A stretch of 64,000 bases of DNA, from the NCBI GenBank assembly GCA_050485785.1, contig JBJHCA010000002.1:16632-80631 (forward strand), in the 5' to 3' direction. Position numbers and translations under genes: made by a program. This document shows, one piece after another, positions 38,301 to 49,200 of the stretch (position 1 is its first letter; every line of letters begins with the position of its first letter). Source of the stretch: JBJHCA01 sp050485785 (GTDB taxonomy: Bacteria > Bacteroidota > Bacteroidia > Chitinophagales > Saprospiraceae). Below the pieces are notes generated by a model that was not told the DNA's origin, ran no database searches, and saw only the letters and a list, made by a program, of their open reading frames with translations.

Positions 38301-41300
38301 ACCGAGGTCAGGTCCGTACCGATCTGATAAATTGCTGGGTTCTGCGGGGTCAGGTCAGTCTGACTGCTAACAAATACAGGATTAGCCGCCACACCGGAGG
38401 AATCAAACCCTGCAGCCTGCCAGCTCGTCAACGAAGTGTGCTGCCCATTAAAAAAACCTATATAGCCGATACCGGTTACTTCACCCAGGCTGTACACATT
38501 GTAATCAATGTCTATTTCAGCCTGGCCATTGATAATACTGATGCCGTAATTGTTTAAACTGCTTCCCTGCCCGATGTGGAAAATATTGTTCATGATCCTG
38601 GCATCCGTGGTAAGACTGGTCTGTAAAAGGCCCGCTATAGGTGATGAACTACCGGTTATTCCCAGCGAAACACTGTTGTGATAAATCCTGTAATGGTTAC
38701 TTTCCCCCGAAATGTATATTCCATAAGCTGGTCCATTCAGGTTGATATTGTATATCTTGTTGTTGATGATAAAACAAGGTTCATCAGCGCTTCCGGACGC
38801 ACCTTGAAGGTAAATCGGATAGGCTGCATTAGCTATTATCGCCTGTGGAGCCTGCCCCCTGGGATCATAAATCCGGTGATTGGAAAACATGGTCCCGTTC
38901 ATGCCGCCATTGGCATAAATACCGTAAAAAGCGCTGACATTGGTGCGGTTTTCCCGTGTTATATCATTGCGGTCAAAAATGGAATTTTCTTGTCCACGTA
39001 CAAACAACCCGTAAAGGTAAAAGTCCCTGATAGTGTTATTGGCAATGTAATTACCTGTTGACCAGGGTGCTGACGCCGGCCCACTGATCACCATTCCGTA
39101 ATACCCGCCTATGATCTCACAGTTGGTCACTGTGAGGAAGCTGGCTGCCAACCCTACACCGGTAGCCGAAGTCGGGCTATTGCTGGCTACAAGACCAGCA
39201 AATTGCAAGATTCCATTGTCGACTGAGGCCTGAATTACACAACTGTCAAAGGTAACATGTTGTGCATTGTCCATGAGTTGGACGGCATATCCATAGGTAA
39301 GGGTTTGATTGCCCAGTGCCCGTATGGTCATGTTATTGAATGAGATATGTGAGGTGCCTTTCAGCTTGAGTGTAGCTCTTTCAATATTGTTCAACGACAG
39401 ATACTCCAGTGTACTCCCATGCCCGTTAATGGTGATGGTGTTTACATCACTGCTGCCCGGTATGACACCTAAAATAATCTGCTCGTTAAATGGTCCTGAT
39501 CCCGGAGTCACCTCTATCACAACCGGTCCGGCAATACCTCCACAATCAAAAAATGTCATCAATGAAGAAAAATCGGGAAAGTCAGCTCCGGGCCCGCCCA
39601 GCGAATATGTGCCTGCAGAAAGAAAGGTACAGTGCGTAGTAAATACCACAGACTCACTCCAAACACTTTCAGTGCCGCAATCCGGCATTACATATACCTC
39701 ATATGCCGTTTCTGCCACTAATCCACCTAGTGTAGCTGACGTTTGCTCGGTAGTGATCACCATACCGCTGCCCGGTTCAAAACCGGCGGGGCCGTATTCC
39801 AGCATCCACACATTGGTGAATCCGTTTTCTTCCCAGGATACAACGGCAAACGTATCTCCGGGAACTACCAGCGGCACGATGTATGCTATGCAGGTGTCCG
39901 GTTCAAACTCTATTGCTCCCGGACAAGGTGTGGCCGGGCGCTCCATACTAAAAAAATCAACCGGCGCAAAGGCCGTAAGATCAGTTCCAATGCCAAATAC
40001 TCCGGCATACTGTGGAACGGGAAACGAATTTTCGTCAATCAACATGGGATTGGCCTCTGATCCGCCTTCATCAAAACCTGCATCTTGCCAGGCTTCAAAA
40101 GTCGTAAAATTCTGTGTCGCAAAGCCTGTATAGTTGCTGCCTGATACAGACTGCATACTCAGCACGTTATGTCCGGTTTCAATACTGGCGGCATGCTGGT
40201 AATACACAGCATGTTTTACTCCCTGACCACTGTGATTGATATGGATCAGATTGTTTTGTATGGTAGCATTGGCAGCGTTTGACAATACCGAAATACCACG
40301 AACAGCTCCCGTTCCGGTTTCGTTATCATCGGCAAGCACAACGCTGTTGTGAAACACCCGAAAATGGGAACTTGAGCCCGTAAAATGCATGCCAAACTGC
40401 TCATTGCCGATATTGAAATCATACACAACATTGTTGATCAAGTCATAAGGGTGATCCTGTGTTCCGTAAGCATCGCTGAAGCACAATCCGCAAACATTGC
40501 CTGCCAAAACACCCGTGGCCATCCCTCGCGGGTTGTGAATCTGATTGTTGGCAATGATGCTCCCACCCATGAATCCCTGGGCGGTAATGCCCTTAAATGC
40601 AGCCGGTACTGCCAGATTTAAACGGTAAATATCATTATATCCTATTAGTGAATTATGCTGCCCGGTTACAGAGACTCCGGCATAGCGGAAATCCCGTATC
40701 ACATTATGGGCAATTGAATTTCCTTCGCTCCAGGGTGCACTTTCAGGGCCGTTGATATGGATGCCGTAAAATCCACCGGTGATCTCACTGTTCACAATAG
40801 ACACCTGACTGGCCGAAAGCCCCGGGTGGATTTCATTGAAATCGCTGTTGGAGCCAAGTACTACAGCACCAAAACCGGTATATGTGGAACTGATCTCCAT
40901 TTTGCAGTTATCAAACACTATCTGACGGGCATGATTCATCAGGTGGACGGCAGTGCCCAGATGGTTGCTGCTCAGGGATTTTATCGTCAGGCTGTCAAAA
41001 TGTATGTACGCACTTGCGTCAAGCACCAATGTTGCCTGCTCAAAAAATACATTTGGGCTGTACTGTAGTATATTACCATTGCCCTGAATTGACAAGGTGC
41101 TTGTAGCCGAAGCTCCGGCAATTGGCCCAAAAACCACACGCTCAGTAAACGGCCCCGCTCCGGACAAAACCTCGATAACTACAGGACCTGAAATTCCCCC
41201 ACAGGACAGATATGTGGTAAGGGCATTAAAATCAGCAAAATCAGCTCCGGCATTTCCCAGGGTATATGTACCCTCACTCAGGAAGCCACATTTGGTGGTG

Positions 41301-42808
41301 AATGTCAGTGGGCCTGACCAGACACTTTGCAATACAGAATCGCAAAATGCCATGACATAGAAATCATAGCTTGTCTCCGGCTCCAATCCTGAAAGCAACA
41401 AGAAAGTGGTATCTGTTATCAGGGCATCCATGGAGTCAACCGGAACGCCTGAAAGTCCTATGCGATACTCAAAATAGTCGAAAGGCGTCAGTGCTGACCA
41501 GGTAATTGTTGCAGCTACATCGGTAACATTATTGACTGCAAGAAACTGAGGTGCTGCACAGGGTGGGATAGCTTCATAAGTCACTTCCAGCGTCCAGGTA
41601 CCTGGATTCACATAAACGTAATCGGTATTGCAACCACTTCCACCCCACAGACGCTTGACATCCAGGTAAAATCCGACTTCGCCGGTGAGACCGTAAAAAT
41701 AACCCAAATCTGTTCTGGAATAGTCGTAAACTCCGGAAGTGCCTCCTTCACCCATGGTATAAACAGGCTCTCCGATACCTTGAGCAGGAACTACCAATCG
41801 CGATGCTTGTTCATCCATGTAAACGCCTCCGGTTGAGGTGATCTGGTATCCCACATCCACTGAAGTGATCCAGTATCCCTCCGGAATGTCAACATATAAA
41901 ATTCCCGCACAGGGAGAAACTGAATTCAAGGAGGTATGGAGCGGACTTTGATAAAATGAAGGGATCATTCCATTGACAAAGGTGGTCTGGATCTGATACA
42001 CCGGCTCAGTGGTAAAACTGTAAGGTCCGCTCCATCCACTCCATTCCCCACTAATGCATGAATCCTGAAGGTAAAAGTCATAGGTTGTGCTGTCCTCAAG
42101 ACCACTGAGCAAGAACACTGACGATGTAAGGCTCATCATTTCTCCGGTGCCGGGTTCAAAACCCTGGGGACCGTATTCCACCAATGTTGTACTTACCCAG
42201 GTACCGCTTTGTATCTGGATTTGTGCTGAATGTTGAGTAATGTTGGTTATACTTGTCACATAAGGGCTCATGCAAGGGGGCTCCGGTAAAACCTTCAGCG
42301 TATAGTCATGGGTTTCTCCCCAGGTATACTCAGTACACGCTTGCCCAAAAGTAAATGCAGGGCTGCCAAACTTGCCTCGTATCCTGAGCCTTGACGCTCC
42401 CAATGGTGCATCGAACGGTATGATCACCTGGGTTTTTTTCCACTGATAAGCACTGTCGGTAGCATTGGCTGAAGCCCAGATAAATTCTCCCTCATCATCA
42501 AAATCCCCGTCATTGTTGTAATCAACCCAGATTGCAAAATACTGGCAACACGGGTAAGTGGAATTCACCCATACATCGTACATCATTCCGCGGTGCACTA
42601 CAAGTGTATCTTCTGTAAAATCCCCGTAGCCGTCTTGCGGACACGGTGTATTCAGGAACTCATGATCGCCAAACACAAATGAATGGATATTATGGCTGAA
42701 TTCACAACCTGAAATGTACAAATCAGTGCAATAACTCTGACTGTACACCGGCATATTCCAAACTATTACAAAACAGAGAATGATGATTGAAGGGTAGAAT
42801 AATTTCAT
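35309..42808 (-). CDS. Giant T9SS-secreted modular protein D (GEVED, two beta-helix modules), the divergent member
   Basis: The product has 2,499 aa and starts at ATG 42808, with a signal peptide ending VYS-Q near residue 24. Order: GEVED (about 25-172, CCQYFAIWVDYNNDGDF, WGETHDYTL); FN3; one unnamed module; FN3; two beta-helix modules (about 508-971 and 1061-1527) with FN3 between; FN3; a cleaved-adhesin-like jelly roll (about 1618-1790, LPFMEDFSG to GWGLDDVQIFE); FN3; a CHU_C-like Ig domain interrupted by the same cassette type as protein A; PKD/Ig-like repeats; and a type A sorting domain (YPNPFDQY, then DIAGRVV). That sorting domain differs from the near-identical tails of A, B, C and E, and the gene lacks their terminator. 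It is either the oldest duplicate or one whose 3' end was replaced. It is probably a surface protein like its neighbours. Confidence 0.9.
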   Translation of the reverse strand: MKLFYPSIIILCFVIVWNMPVYSQSYCTDLYISGCEFSHNIHSFVFGDHEFLNTPCPQDGYGDFTEDTLVVHRGMMYDVWVNSTYPCCQYFAIWVDYNNDGDFDDEGEFIWASANATDSAYQWKKTQVIIPFDAPLGASRLRIRGKFGSPAFTFGQACTEYTWGETHDYTLKVLPEPPCMSPYVTSITNITQHSAQIQIQSGTWVSTTLVEYGPQGFEPGTGEMMSLTSSVFLLSGLEDSTTYDFYLQDSCISGEWSGWSGPYSFTTEPVYQIQTTFVNGMIPSFYQSPLHTSLNSVSPCAGILYVDIPEGYWITSVDVGYQITSTGGVYMDEQASRLVVPAQGIGEPVYTMGEGGTSGVYDYSRTDLGYFYGLTGEVGFYLDVKRLWGGSGCNTDYVYVNPGTWTLEVTYEAIPPCAAPQFLAVNNVTDVAATITWSALTPFDYFEYRIGLSGVPVDSMDALITDTTFLLLSGLEPETSYDFYVMAFCDSVLQSVWSGPLTFTTKCGFLSEGTYTLGNAGADFADFNALTTYLSCGGISGPVVIEVLSGAGPFTERVVFGPIAGASATSTLSIQGNGNILQYSPNVFFEQATLVLDASAYIHFDSLTIKSLSSNHLGTAVHLMNHARQIVFDNCKMEISSTYTGFGAVVLGSNSDFNEIHPGLSASQVSIVNSEITGGFYGIHINGPESAPWSEGNSIAHNVIRDFRYAGVSVTGQHNSLIGYNDIYRLNLAVPAAFKGITAQGFMGGSIIANNQIHNPRGMATGVLAGNVCGLCFSDAYGTQDHPYDLINNVVYDFNIGNEQFGMHFTGSSSHFRVFHNSVVLADDNETGTGAVRGISVLSNAANATIQNNLIHINHSGQGVKHAVYYQHAASIETGHNVLSMQSVSGSNYTGFATQNFTTFEAWQDAGFDEGGSEANPMLIDENSFPVPQYAGVFGIGTDLTAFAPVDFFSMERPATPCPGAIEFEPDTCIAYIVPLVVPGDTFAVVSWEENGFTNVWMLEYGPAGFEPGSGMVITTEQTSATLGGLVAETAYEVYVMPDCGTESVWSESVVFTTHCTFLSAGTYSLGGPGADFPDFSSLMTFFDCGGIAGPVVIEVTPGSGPFNEQIILGVIPGSSDVNTITINGHGSTLEYLSLNNIERATLKLKGTSHISFNNMTIRALGNQTLTYGYAVQLMDNAQHVTFDSCVIQASVDNGILQFAGLVASNSPTSATGVGLAASFLTVTNCEIIGGYYGMVISGPASAPWSTGNYIANNTIRDFYLYGLFVRGQENSIFDRNDITRENRTNVSAFYGIYANGGMNGTMFSNHRIYDPRGQAPQAIIANAAYPIYLQGASGSADEPCFIINNKIYNINLNGPAYGIYISGESNHYRIYHNSVSLGITGSSSPIAGLLQTSLTTDARIMNNIFHIGQGSSLNNYGISIINGQAEIDIDYNVYSLGEVTGIGYIGFFNGQHTSLTSWQAAGFDSSGVAANPVFVSSQTDLTPQNPAIYQIGTDLTSVAPLDYFGVVRTTTPDPGAIEFEPVSCLAPANLTATAVTASSAVIQWNDLSLNPVHWEIEWGLSGFEPLGIAGDTSMVDSFLLSGLEALTHYDVYVRVYCGDNDYSTWVGPVVIGTTCGSYELPFMEDFSGMSASCWELPSGNVNWAIGSQYQPPSAGGPPNAYFSWTPTVNNYELSLVSPVLNAQSATNPVWLNYFMFLDNYVENTSINSMHVEYKKLTDSVWTLLETFTTSGIETVNNIEFIRENEVLEGMEGSVFQVRFRATGVNSFAINGWGLDDVQIFESPDCPGILGLSADSVGPAEILLSWQELGIATSWEIEVVPAGTPPTGMATHTATSNPWLLTGLDPATQYDVYLQSDCDLQGVSTWVGLLNIVTQCIPESVTAVSSQVCGEGSVILMAASGNSSANFNWYDLPVGGNKLGEGAAFETPVLNESTTYYVEAVTDGASYSTGKPDAESNAGGTAAGLSSYLEFYAHAGFTLNSVNIYPYGTGAGSVTVELRDENNTSLQIVTVNANGQQEAGGTPVYVPLNFSIDGGALYRLGVSSWTGGVSGLFSDQTNIHYPYTVPYVLDILGSDAGTGLYPFFYNWQITAWCVSERIAVDAVVHELPAPDLGGDVGFCEGDSASISAGGDFASYLWLLETVDGIDSLWTPQVSIADTGTLSVLVTDVHGCTGTDEITVDMFPLPEIYALASTLTVCEGESIVLWAEGNAETFIWNGNIEDSIPFTPVETSLYTLTGISASGCIATASLEVEVNPVPEIWIEATAFEVCAGDEVILIAFGADEYLWTGGVENSVPFILNGSNEFVVIGTTGICSDTASIFLTANPLPDVSLELGLIEPICLNYSIPFELTGGTPEGGEYIGEGITGGIFYPELAEPGTYDVVYTFTDSSGCTAEATDIMILEICGNSEEPFAGKFRIYPNPFDQYIEIVPAVALLSFEGVRITDIAGRVVAHIVPDQSSSGGVLRFATGDWPAGAYVIEVQTGGQWLRQLVMRVQ
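38225..41287 (-). repeat. Two beta-helix/FN3 supra-repeats in gene D
   Basis: Modules lie at 39893-41287 and 38225-39628, with starts 1,659 bp apart. The first is the most divergent of the fourteen (GGFYGIHINGPE in place of GGYYG). Confidence 0.8.
41563..42003 (-). repeat. Unnamed ~140-aa module, copy in gene D
   Basis: Opens FVNGMIP, contains PEGYWITSVDVGYQI, GGVYMDEQASRL and DVKRLWG, and closes NPGTWTLEVTYE. Most divergent of the six copies. Confidence 0.7.
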
Positions 42809-43012
42809 CCATTAAATTTTACATCCATGCTCAGGTTAAAGCTTGCTTAACCGGTAAACGATGATCCTTAAAGCTTCCGTTTTGCCGGTAGGCACAGGGA
42901 TCCACTAAACAAAAAGATATCCCAAATAAAACTGCTGAGCTAAGTTCAGGTAGAACCGCCTGAGTTTCGGTGTCTTTCATCGAATGCAGGTTAACAGGGC
43001 ATCTCATTTTGG

Positions 43013-43020
43013 CAAATATA
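43013..43020 (-). promoter_or_regulatory. -7 box of giant gene D
   Basis: The minus strand reads TATATTTG, about 205 bases before the ATG. The -33 region is not clear, and a GC-rich spacer (GGCCGGGGCT) lies directly upstream. Confidence 0.5.
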
Positions 43021-43159
43021 AGCCCCGGCCTATGATTTATTGAATTTATATTGAATAAATGTCGCCAATTGGCAAACTTTTAAAAGTTTATACCGCCAGA
43101 ATTGGAACAGCATTCTATACAGGATGATGCCATCTCCGTCAGTTAATAAGGGTTGTAGC

Positions 43160-43198
43160 AAAAAAAAAAACGGATGCCAACATTAAAGTCAGCATCCG
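43160..43198 (-). terminator. Intrinsic terminator of giant gene E
   Basis: Stem CGGATGC (43171-43177) pairs with GCATCCG (43192-43198) and is followed on the minus strand by about eleven T. It lies ~75 bp past the gene E stop. Confidence 0.85.
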
Positions 43199-43271
43199 CT
43201 AAATGGTTATTATGAGGGATAACAGTTTGTGGGTTCCGCTCCGCAGAACTGTGGCTGTTATCGCTTCATGC

Positions 43272-46200
43272 TTATTGCGCTTTGATCAGTGTCTGACTGT
43301 GAACAGCCAAACCTGAGCGCATTTCGATCATGTATGTACCGGCAGCCAGTTGATCAAGCTGTAACCTGAAAGTACCGGCAGCGGTCTGCTGGTCATCAAG
43401 GCTCACCAGGGTAACAATGCGACCCAGCATGTCAATCACCCTGATCTCCGCATTCACGGCAGGCAGCTGACGCCAGGTAACGTCCACAAAGTTGTTGAAC
43501 GGGTTGGGATAAATGTCTACATGCTGAAGTGCCACGTCGCGTACGTTGGGACAAATCACTACAGTGAATGAATCCTGGGCGGTGTTCGAACAACCGTTAT
43601 TATCACTGTAAGTGTAAGTAATAACATGTGTACCGACACCGGCTGCGGCGGGGTTAAACACGTTTCCGGTAACACCGGGTCCTGAATAAGTACCACCGGC
43701 CGGATTGCCACCGGTCAGTGTAAACGGATCAGCTGAGTCACATACTTCCTCGTTGATATCCAGATCCAGTGAAGTGGAAGGTGCAGGTAGTACTGTAATG
43801 GTGATCTCATCTGTGGAAGAGCAGCCATTAGATGTACCGGTAACCGTGAATGTGGTGGTTTGCGTAATCAGTATAGGCTGATTGTTTTCTGCTCCATCGC
43901 TCCACTCATAAGAATCTGCTCCACTACCGGTCAGTATCACCACTTCTCCTTCACAGATCTCAGTGGATGATGCTCCGGCTACTACTGTCGGATAGGGGTT
44001 CACCGGTATGGTAATGCTATCCACTGCAGTACAGCCTTCAGCATCTGTAGCGGTTACATAGTATGTGGCAGTTTGCGTGGGGGTAAAGGCTTCATTGTTC
44101 TGTACACCTCCGCTCCACTCATAGCTCACTCCGTCACCTGTGGCCGTCAAAGTAACCGACTCACCTTCGCAAACGCTGCCAACTGAAGCTGAAACCTCCA
44201 GGAAGGGTGCCGGAATCACAGTAATATCAACACTGGCAGTATGCACACAACCGGCAGAGTCAACGGCTGTGAGTACGTAAGTACCACCCTGCCCCACAGT
44301 AATGGACTGTGAAGAAGAGCTTCCCCAAACTTTCACCATATCGTATCTGGCAGTACCGTTGGGGCCGTAGTTGTTGTTAGAATTAACCGCGAGATACTGA
44401 CCTGCACCGGGATCGAAAGAAGCCACAATGCGGAAAGCAACATTGGGATTGTTGTTCACTGCAGAAATACCGCTCATGTCAACTGTGCGGTAGTTATACC
44501 AGTTTGACAGTGGATTCTCGGGTGTGATCACCAGGGTTTCAACATTGTTCCATTCAACATTGGCCGCATTGCGATCTGGTGTGTACTGAACCGTGTAGGC
44601 ATTGGCCGCCGTGTTGCTGAAACGGTGATCCCACTGGATCATGATATTCTCAATACCCTCCGTGCTCACATTGATTTGAATACCACGCTGATGGTTCTCA
44701 GTTCCTTGTGCAGGATAATTGGTTGTATTCAGTGCAGAGTTTGTACCGGTTGTCGGATCAGACGACCCTCCATCCAAACTGCCGGATACAAAGGATGTGG
44801 TAACCCCGCCAATGGCGAACAATTCACCATTTCCTGAGACTGGTTCAAAGTCACTGTTGTTGAAATCCCACAATACCCGCTGATTGGTCCACTCGTAGGA
44901 AACAAAGCCCGGCGGACCGGTCAGGGTAACCGTTTCTCCTTCACACAGTTCAGTTGAACCGTCAATGGTGATTTCAATCGGCATGACAGTAGTGAACGAC
45001 ATGACTGCACAGCTCGAAGTGGAATCTGCATTGCCGTCGGGCACTACACTCCAGTAATAAACTGTTCCCGGTGCAAGGTCAGATACAACGTACTCACCAC
45101 CTGTGATGCCTGCTGCCAGTAACAAAGGATCGGCTGCAGTACCGAAATAAAGATCAAAGTTCATTGCGCCAACAGTATCCCACATCAGTGTGAGTTCGCT
45201 TGCGCAAACCCCTGTACTGCCATGTACCGGTGCTACAATGGCGGGACAGTCTGAAGCCCCCAAATAGAGGTGAACATCATCCAGACCCCATCCATTGATA
45301 AAGTATGAGTCTTCACCGGCAGCCATAAACCTTACCTGGAATTCATTACCTGCCATTCCGGGCAGTTCTGCGCCACTGATCACCCAGGTGTACTCCCAGT
45401 CAGATGTTCCCTGAAGTATATAGCTACTATGCGTATTCAATGAATTCCAGCTACTTGCTCCCACAGTCTTGTACTGAACTATGATCATATTCTCTGCCGT
45501 AAGACCAAAATTGTTGAGATACAACCTGTAATCGAGCATAACCATGCCCGCTTCTCCTACCGCATTGAATATCGGGCTCGTCAGCGAATGATTGTAGTTT
45601 TGGATGGACGGAGTCCAGCTGAACCATGCATTCGGAGGACCGCTGGTTGACCCGGGAGGTGTATACACCGCACCAAATGCCCAGTTGGCCTGGCCTTCAG
45701 GGAATGACCAGCACTGCTGAGACAATCCGCCAAACCCTTCAAAGAATGGAAGCGTAAATGATGCACAGGCCGTAGTAAAGCTGAAAGGGCCTGCCCACAA
45801 ACTGAATTCCCCTTCATCGCAATGGGCTCTCACATATACATGGTATGTGGTTAAGGCATTCAGCCCGGTTACAACAAAAGGCTGAGTGATAGCCGAATCA
45901 GTAGGTGTACCTGTTGGAGTAAATCCTGCAGGACCAATCTCAATATCCCAGGTCGTGGCATCGGCATTGTCAGTCCAGGTAAGGGTTGCACCGCTTTGAG
46001 TAATATTGGATGCCATCAATCCTGAAGGGGCAAGGCAATCTGAAGGCTCAAATTCGAATGCACCAGGATCAGGATTGGTATCGCGTACCACACCATTGAA
46101 GTCAAGTGGGGCAATAGCTGTTAAATCCATACCCAGGTTGCTTATTTGACCTGACTGGGGAATGAGGTTAAATACCGGGTTGACGAACATTGGATTGTTT

Positions 46201-49200
46201 CCACTGCCATTGGCATCGTGTCCCATGAGCTGCCAGGCAGCAAAGGTAGGAGCCACCGAGCCAAAAAATCCGGTGTTGTTGGTTCCTGAGGTGGATGCCA
46301 TACTCATCACATTATTATCAAACGCAACAACTGATGAATTACTGGACACATAAGCACAGTATTTGGTAGCTGAGTTCACTGCTTCAACGTGGAAAATGTT
46401 GTTTTTCACCTCCGCATTGGTGGTAAAACTCAACTGGTAGTAAGCAGCAATGGTACTGGTACCCAGGCTATTCTGGTTCGCCATGGATATGGAGTTGTGG
46501 TAAAGCCTGAAATGATCACAAGCTCCTAACATATATACACCATATTGTATACCATTCAAATTGATGTTATACACCTGATTGTTGATCAGGTAATAAGGTG
46601 CAGTTGTTGTGCCAAATGCCCCGGTAAAATAGAATGGATACGCACTGAGCGTAGTTGGAGCTGCCAGTCCAAGCGGGTTGTGGATTGTATTGTTGGTAAA
46701 CATGGTTCCGGGTAGCCCACTTGTAGCATAAATACCGTAAAAAGTTGAAATGGACTGCCTGTTACTGCGTGAAACATCATTGCGGTCAAATAGTCCATTC
46801 TCCTGGCCGCGAATGAACATACCATATAGGTAAAAATCGCGGATTACATTGTTCTCAAACACATTGCTTTGAGCAAAAGGTGCAACCGTTGGCCCACCAA
46901 TGGTGGCACCGTAATAACCGCCTACTAGCTCTGAATTTTTCACCGTGATAAAGCTTGCAGACAAACCAATTGACGTAGCAAAATTGTCATTCGACATCAC
47001 AAAGGCTGCCTGGTTAGTACTGGTACTTTCCGGAGAGGCCTGCATCAAACAGTTGTCAAAAGTAATGTACTGAGCATTATTGCTCAATTGTACTGCATAT
47101 CCGTACTCGGAAAATCCATCTCCAAGCGCAACGATGTTCAGGTCATTGAACGTAATTCTGCTAGAGCCTTTAAGGCGAATTGTGGCACGCTCCAGGTTAT
47201 TGAGCGACAAATATTGAATGGTATTATCATTACCATTAATGGTAATGGTGTTTACTTCGCTGGTACCGTATATCACACCGGCAATGATCTGCTCAGTAAA
47301 TGGCCCTGAACCCGGGATTACATTAACTATTACGGGGCCACCAATTCCTCCGCATTCCAATGAGTAGAAGAACTCCGTGAAGTTGAGGAAATCAGCCAGT
47401 GAATCTCCCAGTGTATATGTACCACCGGGCAATGGCAAACACAGTGTATTTACATTAAAGGGACCTTCCCACAAGCTGAGACCCTCTGATCCACCACAAT
47501 CCGTCTGCACATATACATGGTATGAAGTCTGAGGAGTCAGACCGCCAATGCCTACAAATGTGGTGTCCACCACTAACATGGTTCCTGTACCCGGTGTAAA
47601 TCCGGCAGGGCCATATTCCACAAAGAAACTGTCATAATCTGTGATCACTGTCCAGCTCACCACCATGGAATCGGAATAAATATCAGACACTGTAAGGTTA
47701 AGCGGTGCAATACAAGGAGAAGTTTCGCGAATGTAAACATCGTCAAGACCCCAGCCATTTAAATTCCAGGAATCTGATCCTGCAGCCCTGAATCGCACCT
47801 GAAACTTGCTTCCGGCTACATCTTCCAATACCTGGAACTCGCTTACAAATTCAATGGTATTGGTTGGGGCTCCAATTAATGTATCCGAACCAAATACCTG
47901 TAATTCTGTCCATACTGTATCTTCCACCGTTTTATATTCTACATGCATGTAGTTAATGGTGGCGGTAGAAAAGTTATTCAAAAATAATTTGAAGTCCATC
48001 ATTATGGTATTCTCACTGTCGGTTACGTCAAATACCGGACTGGTCAGAGAATGGCTGTAGTTTGTAAGGGTTGGACTAAAGCTAAACCAGGCATTGGGTC
48101 CACCACTGGTAGATGACGGGGGTGTGTATGTTGAACCAAATTGCCAGTTGCCCTGTCCTTCAGGGAATGACCAGCATTGTACACTCAAGCCGTCAAAGCC
48201 CTCAAAGAACGGCAGGAAAAAGTCGGCACACAAGGTATTGAATGTCAATGGGCCGCTCCATGAAGAATACTCACCGTCTCCGCAATCTGCACGGACATAC
48301 ACATCGTACGAAGTAAGCGCAGATAATCCGGTAATAACATAAGGCGAAACCACACCGCTGTCAGTTGGTACACCGGTGGGTGAAGTACCCGCTGATACCA
48401 GCTCAATATCCCATGAAGTGGATGATCCGCTCTCAACCCAGGTAATGGTAGCTCCGTCCTGAGAAATATTCATGGCAGCTATTCCGCTAACCGGTAAGCA
48501 ATCTGCAGGCTCAAACTGGAATGCTCCCGGGTCAGGGGTGGTTGGTCGCAATACTCCGTTGAAGTCTTCTGGAGCTACTGCCGTAAAGTCCGCACCAATG
48601 CCTTTAAGCGCACTGGATTGTGGTACCAGATCAGACATTTCGTCTAGGAAAAACGGACTGCCGCCAACACCGTCAGCATCATAACCTGCTGTTTGCCAGT
48701 CTGCAAAACTGGTAATATTGCCACCTGAAAATCCGATGAATGCCTGACCGCCGATTGACTCATTACTCAGCGCATTGTTGTTGATCGTAATGCCAACACC
48801 GGGATTAGATAAATATATATTATGCTTCTGACTGGTTCCTGACCACTTCAGATGTATGATATTGTTTCTGATCTGTGCATTGTCTGATGATGAACCTAAC
48901 CATAGTCCTCTGGCAGTTGAAAATCCGGTGATCTGTGTATTAACCAGCGAAAATGTATTATGATACCAGCGATAGTGATTATTGGTTCCAAACGCGTAAG
49001 AACCATATACGGTACCATTGGTATTCATGTTGTACAACTGATTATTGATCATGTAGTATGGCTTTGTTTCCGTTCCTGAAACATCCACAAAGTAAAAACC
49101 GTAAACAGTAGCCGTTGTACTCAGTGCAACATTGCCTTTGGGATTGTGAATCCGGTTGTTGGAAAACACCGACCCTGGCATATTATTGGTTACATACATT

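Larger units (their letters stand above)
42809..43271. other. Gap between genes E and D: gene D leader and promoter, gene E terminator
   Basis: Besides the promoter at 43013-43020 and the terminator at 43160-43198, it holds a ~22-base stretch (42909-42931) that is also found exactly beside the gene A terminator (6476-6498). No gene was seen. Confidence 0.5.

Noticed and set aside
39309..40133. A 274-codon plus-strand open frame inside giant gene D
   Set aside because: It lies antisense to beta-helix coding sequence and has low-complexity Ser/Pro/Thr-rich composition, no start context and no recognisable domain. It is a shadow of the real gene.
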